NCBI RefSeq assembly: GCF_000331105.1 | Contig: NC_020054.1 | Coordinates: 5,548,555-5,612,554, forward strand | Source: Fibrella aestuarina BUZ 2 | GTDB lineage: Bacteria > Bacteroidota > Bacteroidia > Cytophagales > Spirosomataceae | Direction: 5' to 3' | Length of the DNA: 64,000 nt | Translations under genes and position numbers: made by a program | Shown here: one piece after another, positions 19,444 to 27,325 of the stretch | How positions within the stretch are numbered: position 1 is the first letter of the stretch | Layout: each line of letters opens with the position of its first letter | Notes under the pieces: model-generated | Databases searched by the model: none | Told to the model about the DNA's origin: nothing | The model's input: only the letters and a program-made list of their open reading frames with translations

Positions 19444-19473
19444 CAAACGTATGACGGGAGGTTAGTCGGTCAA
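19444..19473 (-). promoter_or_regulatory. Promoter of the OmpA-family gene
   Basis: On the minus strand this reads TTG, a 19-base spacer and TACGTTTG, an exact match to TTG-N19-TAnnTTTG. Transcription would begin near 19438, leaving a leader of about 48 bases before the ATG at 19390. Confidence 0.65.
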
Positions 19474-19577
19474 AAATAGGCCCGTTCCCCATAATTGCAA
19501 CACTGTCAGGGATTTTGCGGCGGTGGCAAGCTTACTTTTTACTTAGTATCACCCGCCTAAATCCATGCATAAACAAA

Positions 19578-19602
19578 ACGCCCCTTCATGGCGAAGGGGC
19601 GT
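19578..19602 (-). terminator. Terminator after the lipoprotein gene
   Basis: Arms ACGCCCCTTC and GAAGGGGCGT with a 5-base loop; on the minus strand it is followed by TTTTGTTTATG. It lies 38 bases downstream of the lipoprotein stop codon. Confidence 0.8.
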
Positions 19603-19639
19603 CGGAATCACGGATCAACTGAGAGTGCTGGAAAGCCCT

Positions 19640-20416
19640 TTACCGGCCTACCTCGGTGAAATGTTCACCCACCACCTCGTTGAAAATCACGTTGGACAGG
19701 ATCGCAGCCTGCGCCTGCGCCTGAGCGGGCTTGGCGTTGCTTTTCACCTGTACATTCAGGATATGGTTGTTAAGCAGAACGTGCATCACGCGGGCTGAAG
19801 GGTCCCAAACGGCTTTATCGCCCAGACCCGGGTAGGCCAGAAAACGACCCGTGCTGGCGGCGGGCGTGGTGAGTTTGGTGGCGGCGGCTGTCACTCGCGA
19901 CACGGTTGTAGCGGTGTCGTTGGCGGCCGAGGTGTCGCGTTTGGCGATGGTCCCCGTAGCCGATTCGGCCGGTTGCTCGGCGGCGGTACCTTCCGGCTCA
20001 GGGCCACTCAAGGCGGGCTTTTCGTCGGCCATCGCCATGGGCTGCTTCACGCCGGGCTGATATAGTTTATTGAAGACGTATTCGGCGTGGTAAATCGACG
20101 GGTAGGGTTTCACCGATCCGAACGAGACGGTCACCTGGTTGTTTTCCCAACTGAACGTACAGCCACGCGGACCGTCGACTTTTTCCATTTCGGTGGTGGC
20201 GCCCAGCTTGAAGGTGTTTCGGATAAACTCTTCGGCCAGGTAATTGCAGGGTTCATCGTAGTTCGCATCGTTGGAAAGCATGCGTACACCGACAACCTCG
20301 CGGGCCAATTTGGCGTTGGCGGTTCCGCCGGCGTCATTGGCGTCATCCTGAGTACTGGGGCGGCACGAAGCCAGGGCCAATAGGGCCAGTGAAAGCGGGA
20401 GAATGGAGTTTTTCAT
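19640..20416 (-). CDS. Lipoprotein of unknown function
   Basis: A 258-residue lipoprotein: the N-terminus MKNSILPLSLALLALASC is a type II signal peptide with the lipobox LASC and cysteine 18. The first folded part (residues about 35-105) carries CNYLAEEFIRNTFKLG and RGCTFSWENNQVTVSFGSVKPYPS. A low-complexity Ala/Thr/Glu linker follows, then a C-terminal domain (GRFLAYPGLGDKAVWDPSARVMHVLLNNHILNVQV). I do not recognise the family; the pattern resembles periplasmic lipoproteins that measure or carry something through a beta-sheet domain. It is a single-gene unit, convergent with nothing on its 3' side. Confidence 0.82.
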   Translation of the reverse strand: MKNSILPLSLALLALASCRPSTQDDANDAGGTANAKLAREVVGVRMLSNDANYDEPCNYLAEEFIRNTFKLGATTEMEKVDGPRGCTFSWENNQVTVSFGSVKPYPSIYHAEYVFNKLYQPGVKQPMAMADEKPALSGPEPEGTAAEQPAESATGTIAKRDTSAANDTATTVSRVTAAATKLTTPAASTGRFLAYPGLGDKAVWDPSARVMHVLLNNHILNVQVKSNAKPAQAQAQAAILSNVIFNEVVGEHFTEVGR

Positions 20417-20496
20417 AGCAAGACCTGTAACAGGGTTATCAACCTGATTCGGGCGTTTACTGTTTACAGTTTACTGCATGCGGCCCGCCTGACGCT

Positions 20497-20510
20497 TACC
20501 TTTGTGTCGC
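20497..20510 (+). promoter_or_regulatory. Possible leaderless promoter of lpxH
   Basis: TACCTTTG at 20497-20504 fits the -7 box TAnnTTTG and ends six bases before the ATG at 20511, so transcription would start at or next to the start codon. No TTG lies at the ideal -33 spacing (a CTG lies 20 bases upstream), so this is tentative. Confidence 0.35.
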
Positions 20511-21284
20511 ATGAACGCCGTAGACCACCTTCCACTCGCGCCGGGGCAGCGCATCTATTTCGCATCGGATTTTCATCTGGGGGCGTTCCCTGCCGAACAC
20601 AGCCGGGAGCGCGAACAGGCGATTGTGCGTTGGCTCGATCTGATTCGGCCCGATGCCGCCGCCATTTTTCTGGTGGGCGACGTCTTCGACTTTTGGTTTG
20701 AATACAAACACGCCATTCCGAAGGGGTTCATCCGGTTTCAGGGCAAGCTGGCCGAACTGGCCGACGCGGGTATCCCGATTACGCTCTTTACCGGCAATCA
20801 CGATATGTGGATGAACCAGTACTTCACCGACGAACTGGGCATTCCGGTGTTTCGGCAGCCGCGCTCCTACCAGTTTGGCGAAAAACGGTTTCTGATCGGC
20901 CACGGCGACGGCCTCGGCCCTGGCGATCATGTTTACAAACAGTTGAAGAAGGTATTCGAGAACCCACTGGCCCGACAGGCCTTCCGCTGGATTCACCCCG
21001 ATTTGGGCGTTGGGCTGGCACAGGCCTGGTCGCGCCGGAGCCGGGTGAGCAACAGCAAGAAAGGCGAGGAGCAGTTTCTGGGCGAAGAGCGCGAATGGCT
21101 CTGGCTTTACTGCCAGGCCGTGGAGAGCCAGCAACACCACGACTACTACATTTTCGGCCACCGCCACCTCCCGCTCGATCTGGCCGTGACGCCCAGCAGC
21201 CGGTACATCAACCTCGGCGAGTGGGTCAGCGCCCGCACGTACGGCGTTTTCGACGGTACTACCATGGTGCTGGAGCGGTTCTAG
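20511..21284 (+). CDS. lpxH: UDP-2,3-diacylglucosamine pyrophosphatase
   Basis: A 257-residue calcineurin-like phosphoesterase that hydrolyses UDP-2,3-diacylglucosamine to lipid X in lipid A synthesis, acting at the inner face of the inner membrane. The metallophosphatase motifs are complete: SDFHLG (Asp20, His22), GDVFDFW, GNHDMW, GHGDG and FGHRHLP. The length matches Bacteroidota LpxH. I chose the ATG at 20511 over a TTG nine bases upstream. No other lipid A gene is nearby. The paralogous LpxI type is excluded by the metallophosphatase motifs. Confidence 0.9.
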   Translation: MNAVDHLPLAPGQRIYFASDFHLGAFPAEHSREREQAIVRWLDLIRPDAAAIFLVGDVFDFWFEYKHAIPKGFIRFQGKLAELADAGIPITLFTGNHDMWMNQYFTDELGIPVFRQPRSYQFGEKRFLIGHGDGLGPGDHVYKQLKKVFENPLARQAFRWIHPDLGVGLAQAWSRRSRVSNSKKGEEQFLGEEREWLWLYCQAVESQQHHDYYIFGHRHLPLDLAVTPSSRYINLGEWVSARTYGVFDGTTMVLERF

Positions 21285-21401
21285 CGGCCTGGTGCGCTGG
21301 TCGTCTGCCATTCATCGCCGATTCTGACCGTTTCCGTATCTATCGATAAACGGGTGTAAATCAAGCCGGTATTTCGCGCAACTATCTAATCCAGCCACTT
21401 T

Positions 21402-23861
21402 ATGCCTACCCGTTTACTCAGCTTGCTGGTCCTGCTGGCAATAGGCCTGTCGGTGCCCGTACAGGCCCAACGGAGCAGCCTTTCAGGTACGTTGCTGTCA
21501 GCCGACCAGACACCCCTCGACGGGGCCGTCGTGACGATGCTTCGCGCTGCGGATTCGACGTTTGTGAAAGCGGCCGTATCGGAGGCCAACGGTGCGTTTG
21601 TGCTGACGGGCCTGAAGCCAGGTACGTTCCGGCTGGCCATCAGCCACGTCGGTTACCAGCCCTATCGGAGCGCCCTGATCACGGTCGACACGGCCATGGG
21701 CCAGCAGACGCTCCCGCCGATTACGCTGCGCCCCGCCGACCAGACGTTGAACGCGGTAACGGTTGTGGCCAAGAAGCCGTTTGTGGAACAGCGCCTCGAC
21801 CGGCTGGTTATCAACCCCGACGCCCTCATCACCAACGCCGGTACCAACCTGCTTGAGGTACTCGAAAAGTCGCCCGGTATTCAGGTCGATGCCAACGGAG
21901 TGATTAGCCTACGGGGCCGGTCAGGGGTGGTTGTCTTTATTGACGACAAGCCGACCTACCTCTCGGCCGACGATCTGGCCAATTACTTACGTTCGCTGTC
22001 GTCGGGGGCGGTAGCCAGTATCGAAATCATGACCAACCCACCCGCCCGCTACGACGCCGCCGGCAACGCGGGGGTGATCAACATCCGGCTGAAGAAAACG
22101 ACCGTCAAAGGGCTGAACGGGGGCGCGAGTGTGTCGTACGGACAGGGGCGTTACCTGCGCAGTAACAACAGCGCTAACCTGAACTACCGCGTCAACAAGC
22201 TCAATTTTTTCACCAACCTCAGCGTCAACACCAACCGCACGTATCAGGACCTGACCATCTGGCGGTCATATTTCACGCCTACCCGGCAGTTGCAGTCCAA
22301 CTTTACACAGAATTCGTATTTCAAACGGGCTCTGAACAGCGCCAATCTGAAAGTTGGCATGGATTGGTACGTATCCGACAAAACAACGCTGGGCGTGGTG
22401 CTAAGCGGCTTTCGCAACCGCAACCTGACGCCCATCACCAACAACGCTACCATCAGCAGCCCAACCGACGCCGTGACGGGCCGCGTGGAAGCATTGGCCA
22501 ACCGCGACCTGCTCCTGCGCAACGGCAGCGTTAACCTCAACGCTACGCACCGCTTCGATACCACCGGGCGCGAGCTATCGGGCAACGTCGATTTGATTAC
22601 GTACCGGTCCATGCAGGATCAGTCGTTGAGCAACACCATTTTCACGCCCGGCCAGCCCGTGGGGCAGAGCCTGCTCGAATCGACCCTGCCGACCAACATC
22701 ACCATCCAGACCGCCAAACTTGATTACACGCACCCGCTTCGGGCGGGCGAGCGGTTTGAAGCCGGTGCCAAACGCAGCCAGATCGTAACCAGCAACGTCG
22801 CCGAGTTTTTCGATGTGGTCGACGGTGAACGCCTGCCCAACTACACGTTTACCAACAGCTTTGCCTACCACGAAACCATCAACGCGGCCTACATGAACTA
22901 CGCCCTCAGCCAGGGACGATTTTCGGTACAGGCTGGTTTGCGGTTCGAGAATACGGCCATCCGGGGCGATCAGACCGGCAACATCACCCGGCGCGACTCG
23001 TCGTTTACACGTACCTACAACAGCCTGTTCCCGACGTTCTACGCCAACTACAAGCTCGACAAAGCGGGGAAGCACCTGATCAGCGTCAACTACGGGCGGC
23101 GCATCGACCGGCCCGACTACCAGAGTCTGAACCCGTTTACGTACCCACTCGACCTGTTTACGCTCTACGGCGGCAACCCGTTTCTGCGGCCCACGTTCTC
23201 CAACAATCTGGAACTGTACCACGCCTACAACAACAAGCTGACGACGGTGCTGCGCTACAGCCGCACGCGCGATGTGGTCACGGAAACGATCGAACAGGGC
23301 ATCAACGCGCAGGGCAATAACATCTTCTACAGCCGCCCCGGCAACATCGGTGAACTCACGAGCTACGGCGTGGCGATGAACGGCAGTTTTCAACTCGCCA
23401 AGTGGTGGACGCTGCAACTGTACACGGAAGTAACGCACAACGCGTTTCAGGCCACGCTCTACAACCAGCTTCTCAACAACTCGGGGGCCTACTGGTACGT
23501 GGCCCCAACCAACCTGTTTCAGCTGAGTAAATCATGGAGCGCCGAGGTGGCTGGTACGTATCAGACGAAGGTCTACACGGGGCAGTTTGTGCTCATTCCC
23601 GTGGGTAGCGTTCGGGTGGGGGCTTCCAAACGGTTGTGGGCCGAGAAAGGGACGCTCAAAATGTCGGTGAGCGATCTGTTCTACACCAATCAGCCCGGCG
23701 GCACGATCCTGAGCATCGCCAACTCGACAGCCCGCTGGTATAGCCTGCTCGACAGCCGCGTGGCCACGGTGGCGCTGTCGTACCGGTTCAGCAATGGCAA
23801 AACGCTCGCCCCGCGCAAAACTGGCGGTGCCGAAGCCGAACAGGGCCGGGTAAAGAGCTAG
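21402..23861 (+). CDS. Outer-membrane beta-barrel receptor of the TonB-dependent type
   Basis: An 819-residue protein with a signal peptide (MPTRLLSLLVLLAIGLSVPVQAQ) and a carboxypeptidase-regulatory-like domain to about residue 105. A plug-like segment follows (NLLEVLEKSPGIQVDANGVI, GVVVFIDDKPTYLSADDL, ASIEIMTNPPARYDAAGNAG), then a beta-barrel that ends near AKRLWAEKGTLKMSVSDLF... The barrel belongs to the 'outer membrane beta-barrel family' common in Bacteroidota and is shorter than SusC. The substrate is unknown and no SusD-like gene is next to it. It is followed by a strong hairpin. Confidence 0.9.
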   Translation: MPTRLLSLLVLLAIGLSVPVQAQRSSLSGTLLSADQTPLDGAVVTMLRAADSTFVKAAVSEANGAFVLTGLKPGTFRLAISHVGYQPYRSALITVDTAMGQQTLPPITLRPADQTLNAVTVVAKKPFVEQRLDRLVINPDALITNAGTNLLEVLEKSPGIQVDANGVISLRGRSGVVVFIDDKPTYLSADDLANYLRSLSSGAVASIEIMTNPPARYDAAGNAGVINIRLKKTTVKGLNGGASVSYGQGRYLRSNNSANLNYRVNKLNFFTNLSVNTNRTYQDLTIWRSYFTPTRQLQSNFTQNSYFKRALNSANLKVGMDWYVSDKTTLGVVLSGFRNRNLTPITNNATISSPTDAVTGRVEALANRDLLLRNGSVNLNATHRFDTTGRELSGNVDLITYRSMQDQSLSNTIFTPGQPVGQSLLESTLPTNITIQTAKLDYTHPLRAGERFEAGAKRSQIVTSNVAEFFDVVDGERLPNYTFTNSFAYHETINAAYMNYALSQGRFSVQAGLRFENTAIRGDQTGNITRRDSSFTRTYNSLFPTFYANYKLDKAGKHLISVNYGRRIDRPDYQSLNPFTYPLDLFTLYGGNPFLRPTFSNNLELYHAYNNKLTTVLRYSRTRDVVTETIEQGINAQGNNIFYSRPGNIGELTSYGVAMNGSFQLAKWWTLQLYTEVTHNAFQATLYNQLLNNSGAYWYVAPTNLFQLSKSWSAEVAGTYQTKVYTGQFVLIPVGSVRVGASKRLWAEKGTLKMSVSDLFYTNQPGGTILSIANSTARWYSLLDSRVATVALSYRFSNGKTLAPRKTGGAEAEQGRVKS

Positions 23862-23884
23862 CCTGACGTTTGAAACACGACAAA

Positions 23885-23932
23885 CGGCGCTGGGCCCGAC
23901 GTAGGTACGTACCTGCATCGGGCCCAGCGCCG
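23885..23932. terminator. Strong GC-rich bidirectional hairpin
   Basis: Fifteen-base arms CGGCGCTGGGCCCGA and TCGGGCCCAGCGCCG enclose a loop that is itself the 12-base palindrome AGGTACGTACCT (23903-23914). GCTATTTTT follows on the plus strand. It lies between the convergent receptor and dehydrogenase genes. Confidence 0.85.
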
Positions 23933-23952
23933 CGCTATTTTTCCTACGACGG

Positions 23953-24879
23953 TTATGAGTTCTGGCCTTCTTTCTTGCTTTCGCGGTTGGCCTGCTTAAT
24001 GCTCTCGCCGATCATGTCCCACTGCTCGGGCGTGACCTGCTCAAGGTGGCTGAACTCCCCGGCCGACAGTACTTCGCCGCCGTCGATGGTGATGCACTCA
24101 CCTGTAACGTACCCAGAGAAATCCGACAGCAGATAAGCCGCCAGGTTGGCCAGTTCCTGATGCTCACCCACGCGCTTCAGCGGAATGCGGCTGGTTGGGT
24201 CCATCAGTTTCATCAGCGGCTCGGGAAAGAGCCGATCCCAAGCCCCTTTAGTTGGGAAAGGCCCCGGCGCGATGGCGTTAAGCCGGATGCCGTAGCGGCC
24301 CCACTCGGCGGCCAGTGATTTCATCATGATCAATGCCCCGCCCTTAGCTACCGCCGATGGCACAACGTACCCAGACCCCGTGGTAGCATACGTCGTGGAG
24401 ATGTTCAGCACCGTGCCTTTGATCCCTTTTTCGATCCAATATTTGCCGACCGCCAGCGTGAAGTAATACGTACCCCGCAGCACAATATCGACTACCACGT
24501 CGAACGCCTTGTACGACAGCCGCTCGGTTGGGCTGATAAAATTTCCCGCCGAATTATTGAGCAGGCCATCAATCTGCCCAAACCGCTCAACCGTTTTAGC
24601 AATTACGTTTTCAATCGCCATTGGGTCGCGCACGTCGCAGGCCACCGCCAAGATTTGACCCGGACTAGGCGACCCCGAGTCGGCCCGTGCACTCATTTCG
24701 GCAGTTAGCTCAGCGGCGGTTTGGTCGAGCACGGCCTGTCGGCGGCTACAAATCGTGACGTTGGCCCCCAGTTGCAAGAAGTAGCGGGTCATCGATTTGC
24801 CCAGGCCCGTACCACCGCCCGTAACAATTATGGTTTTTCCTTTCAGCGCATCATCGCGCAGCATGCCTGTCGTGTTCAT
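23953..24879 (-). CDS. 2,4-dienoyl-CoA reductase-like SDR
   Basis: A 308-residue short-chain dehydrogenase. TGGGTGLGKSMTRYFL is the NADPH-binding loop and NNSAGNFISP the NAG motif. Instead of YxxxK it has SAVAKGG, with a tyrosine exactly 11 residues before that serine (TTYATTGSGYVVP). This is the Tyr/Ser/Lys arrangement of mitochondrial 2,4-dienoyl-CoA reductase (Tyr199, Ser210, Lys214). SLAAEWGRYGIRLN also matches that subgroup. It would reduce dienoyl-CoA made during breakdown of unsaturated fatty acids. The upstream co-oriented crotonase gene looks like dienoyl-CoA isomerase, a fitting partner. I took the ATG at 24879, directly after the inverted repeat, instead of an in-frame start at 24969 inside it. 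Confidence 0.88.
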   Translation of the reverse strand: MNTTGMLRDDALKGKTIIVTGGGTGLGKSMTRYFLQLGANVTICSRRQAVLDQTAAELTAEMSARADSGSPSPGQILAVACDVRDPMAIENVIAKTVERFGQIDGLLNNSAGNFISPTERLSYKAFDVVVDIVLRGTYYFTLAVGKYWIEKGIKGTVLNISTTYATTGSGYVVPSAVAKGGALIMMKSLAAEWGRYGIRLNAIAPGPFPTKGAWDRLFPEPLMKLMDPTSRIPLKRVGEHQELANLAAYLLSDFSGYVTGECITIDGGEVLSAGEFSHLEQVTPEQWDMIGESIKQANRESKKEGQNS

Positions 24880-24892
24880 GAATGTATGGGAT

Positions 24893-24990
24893 ATGCTGAA
24901 TGGACAATTAATAATGTACAATGTACAATGGTTTACGTTAGCGTAACCGCATTGGTCAGTATACATCATTCATTGTCCATTATTCATTCA
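24893..24990. repeat. Degenerate inverted repeat of the AATGTACAATG family
   Basis: Both arms carry the words TGAATGGACAAT and AATGTACAATG (left) and their complements around TCATTGTCCATTATTCATTCA-like sequence (right), imperfectly paired, with an inner TTTACGTTAGCGTAA loop. The crotonase stop codon is part of the right arm and the reductase start lies 14 bases beyond the left arm. The word set matches 7441-7533 and 56637-56733. Confidence 0.7.
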
Positions 24991-25827
24991 ATACCCCCGG
25001 CTGATTTTCTTGTTGAAGGCGGCTTTACGGCGCTCGGCGGTGGCCTGCATCGCTTCTGAGAAATCGGGCAGTTGCAGTTGAGAGGAGTTCAGGTCGGCTA
25101 CGTACTGGAGGCCTTCTTCGATGCCCTTACCCATTCCGTAGTTGAGCACGTTTTTGGCGCCCTGCACGGCCGAGGCCGCGTTTTCGGCAATCGTCTGCGC
25201 CATTGCCATCGCTTCGTGGAAAAGTTGCTCGGGCGAATCGAACACGTGGTTGACCAGTCCCGTGCGAAGGGCAAAGGCCGCGTCGTAGTCGCCAGCGGTA
25301 AAGGCCATTTCGCGCGTAACGCCTTCGCCCACGATCCGGGGCAGCCATTGCAACCCGCCGATGTCGGGCGTAATGGCCAGCTTGGCTTCGCGCAGGCTGA
25401 ATTTAGCGTCGGCAGAGCACAGCCGGATATCGGCCGCCGAAATCAGGTTGAGCCCGCCGCCAATGCACCAGCCGTGTACTGCTGCAATGAAAGGCTTGGG
25501 CGACTCGTGAATTTTCTGAAAACCCGACTGCATCTGCCGAATCATGGTCACCAATTCCTGCCGCCGATCGGTTTGCTGGGGATCGCCTATCATAGCGGCC
25601 ATGCGGGGCATCATCTGATTCAGATCGAGGCCATACGAGAAATGGTCGCCGCTGCCGCGGATCACCACCACCCGAACCTCATCCATCGCCGAAATGGCCT
25701 CGATAGCACGGGGCAATTCGTCCCAAAATGCCGGGCCCATGGCATTGCCTTTACCCGGTCCCAGCAGCGTGAGCGTCAGCACGCCTTCCGCCTGCTCCAG
25801 CGCGAGCGATTCGTATTTTTCTTCCAC
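24988..25827 (-). CDS. Enoyl-CoA hydratase/isomerase family, dienoyl-CoA isomerase-like
   Basis: A crotonase-fold enzyme of about 280 residues. FSYGLDLNQM and AAVHGWCIGGGLNL form the CoA and oxyanion sites. SLREAKLAITPDIGGLQWLPRIVG aligns with the ECH1 segment holding Glu196 and Asp204, which catalyse delta3,5-delta2,4-dienoyl-CoA isomerisation. Reading the Glu in REAK and the Asp in TPDIG as those residues is my inference. The start is uncertain: a GTG at 25827 begins just before the fold, while an ATG at 25911 would add 28 poorly conserved residues. It is followed by the reductase gene, and the two would form an auxiliary beta-oxidation pair for unsaturated fatty acids. Confidence 0.85.
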   Translation of the reverse strand: MEEKYESLALEQAEGVLTLTLLGPGKGNAMGPAFWDELPRAIEAISAMDEVRVVVIRGSGDHFSYGLDLNQMMPRMAAMIGDPQQTDRRQELVTMIRQMQSGFQKIHESPKPFIAAVHGWCIGGGLNLISAADIRLCSADAKFSLREAKLAITPDIGGLQWLPRIVGEGVTREMAFTAGDYDAAFALRTGLVNHVFDSPEQLFHEAMAMAQTIAENAASAVQGAKNVLNYGMGKGIEEGLQYVADLNSSQLQLPDFSEAMQATAERRKAAFNKKISRGY

Positions 25828-25946
25828 GGATACTCTGTTGATTATGCGTTGTTGATCGGTAAAATAACGGGTTGTCCTGTCATGTTGTGCGTATTTTTTT
25901 GGACAAGACATGGGCAAAGCGGCCAATCAGCCCCTTCACCCGCACC

Positions 25947-26393
25947 CTATTGATCATAAAACGGGAAATCGTCGAGGAAGTTAACCGAAGCCGTTTGGTG
26001 GCACACCTGGCAGCAGTAGTGCGTCAGGCCGTTGGTCACCACAATGTAGGGAGCCTGATGCACGTGGTTGTAGCGCGTAGCCTGATCAAACACCGCCTGC
26101 GTCAGGTCGACGTGCGACGCCTTGCACTCAACCAGCAGATACGGTTTACCATCGCGCGAAAAGGCCAGCAGATCGGTTCGTTTCTGGGTGGCGTTCAACG
26201 ACAGCCCCCCCTCCGATCGGATCAGCGCCTTGGGGTATCGGTAATGCACAACCAGCAGATTGATGACGTGCTGACGTACCCATTCTTCGGGCGTCAGCCG
26301 GACGTACTTGCGGCGTAACAAATCGAAAACATAGGGTTTGCCGTCGATCTGCGTAAGTTTACAGTCAAATTCGGGCAGGTTCAGCGCGTCCAT
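25947..26393 (-). CDS. Stand-alone HsdR N-terminal-like nuclease domain protein
   Basis: A 148-residue protein resembling only the N-terminal domain of type I restriction endonuclease HsdR. The PD-(D/E)xK core is visible as KRTDLLAF (Asp) and LLVECKASHV (Glu, Lys), following the helical EEWVRQHVINLL segment. No helicase, methylase or specificity gene is nearby, so it is not a restriction system by itself. Such single-domain proteins are conserved in Bacteroidota and their role is unknown, possibly DNA repair. It is divergent from AMP nucleosidase with only 29 bases between. Confidence 0.85.
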   Translation of the reverse strand: MDALNLPEFDCKLTQIDGKPYVFDLLRRKYVRLTPEEWVRQHVINLLVVHYRYPKALIRSEGGLSLNATQKRTDLLAFSRDGKPYLLVECKASHVDLTQAVFDQATRYNHVHQAPYIVVTNGLTHYCCQVCHQTASVNFLDDFPFYDQ

Positions 26394-26422
26394 ACACGAA
26401 GATACCCCCTGACTCCCACTTC

Positions 26423-27196
26423 ATGAAAACCAAAGACGAAATCGTTCAGAATTGGCTTCCCCGGTATACGGGCACGCCCATCGAGCAGTTTGGTGAGTAT
26501 ATCTTGCTGACCAACTTCATCAACTACGTTGAGCTGTTTGCTCAGATGCATAACGTAGAGATTTATGGCATGGGTCGGGCGATGCAAACGGCAACGGCCA
26601 ACAACATTACCATCATCAATTTCGGGATGGGTAGCGCCATGGCGGCCACCGTCATGGATCTGTTGGCGGCTGTCAGCCCCAAGGCGGTGCTGTTTCTGGG
26701 CAAGTGCGGTGGTCTGAAACGACGTACCCAGCTCGGCGATTTGATTCTCCCCATCGCGGCCATTCGCGGCGAAGGGACGAGCAACGATTACATGCGCCCC
26801 GAGATTCCGGCTCTGCCTTCGTTCCGGCTGCAACGGGCCGTCTCGTCGATGATCAAACGCCACGAGCTCGACTACTGGACCGGCACCGTGTACACGACCA
26901 ACCGGCGCATCTGGGAACACGACGAAGCCTTTAAAGAGTACCTGCGCGACACCCGGGCAATGGCGATCGACATGGAGACGGCCACGATCTTTTCGGTGGG
27001 TTTCGTCAACTCCATCCCCCACGGGGCCTTACTGCTGGTATCCGATAACCCGATGGTGCCCGAAGGCGTGAAAACCGAAGAGAGCGACAAGCGCGTGACG
27101 GCCAACTTCGTGGAGAAACACCTGCAGATCGGGATCGACTCCCTCAATGAACTCGCCTCTTCCGGCGAATCGGTGAAGCACTTGCGGTTTGAATAA
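26423..27196 (+). CDS. amn: AMP nucleosidase
   Basis: A 257-residue enzyme of the short Bacteroidota AMP nucleosidase type, which splits AMP into adenine and ribose 5-phosphate and so controls purine nucleotide levels. It has the purine nucleoside phosphorylase fold: ITIINFGMGSAMAATVMDLL, LFLGKCGGLKRRTQLGDLI, MAIDMETATIFSVG and LLLVSDNPMVPEG. The acidic residue in DMETATIF and the Asp of SDNP are the expected ribose and base contacts. It lacks the long N-terminal domain of the E. coli enzyme. A 50-bp inverted repeat begins four bases after its stop. Confidence 0.94.
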   Translation: MKTKDEIVQNWLPRYTGTPIEQFGEYILLTNFINYVELFAQMHNVEIYGMGRAMQTATANNITIINFGMGSAMAATVMDLLAAVSPKAVLFLGKCGGLKRRTQLGDLILPIAAIRGEGTSNDYMRPEIPALPSFRLQRAVSSMIKRHELDYWTGTVYTTNRRIWEHDEAFKEYLRDTRAMAIDMETATIFSVGFVNSIPHGALLLVSDNPMVPEGVKTEESDKRVTANFVEKHLQIGIDSLNELASSGESVKHLRFE

Positions 27197-27199
27197 ACG

Positions 27200-27321
27200 A
27201 GTCTGGCAAGTCGTAGAAATAAGAGTCCGAAGTCTGGAAAGACGGTTTACCTGTTGCCTACGCACAGTACTTAAACCGACTTTCCAGACTTCGGACTCTT
27301 ATTTCTACGACTTGCCAGACT
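27200..27321. repeat. 50-bp-arm inverted repeat between convergent genes
   Basis: Arms 27200-27249 and 27272-27321 match in 49 of 50 positions (one A/A mismatch) with a 22-base loop. The arm begins AGTCTGGCAAGTCGTAGAAA and is built of recurring words (AGTCTGG, AGTCCG, AGTCG). The left arm starts after the AMP nucleosidase stop and the right arm ends just before the TPR-gene stop. It is the longest hairpin in the window. Confidence 0.93.
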
Positions 27322-27325
27322 TATA

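Noticed and set aside
20450..20490. An operator at GTTTACTGTTTACAGTTTACTG between lipoprotein gene and lpxH
   Set aside because: The repeat is short, close to low complexity, and has no second copy; evidence is too weak.
25947..26393. A type I restriction system
   Set aside because: Only the HsdR N-terminal domain is present, with no hsdM or hsdS and no motor domain.
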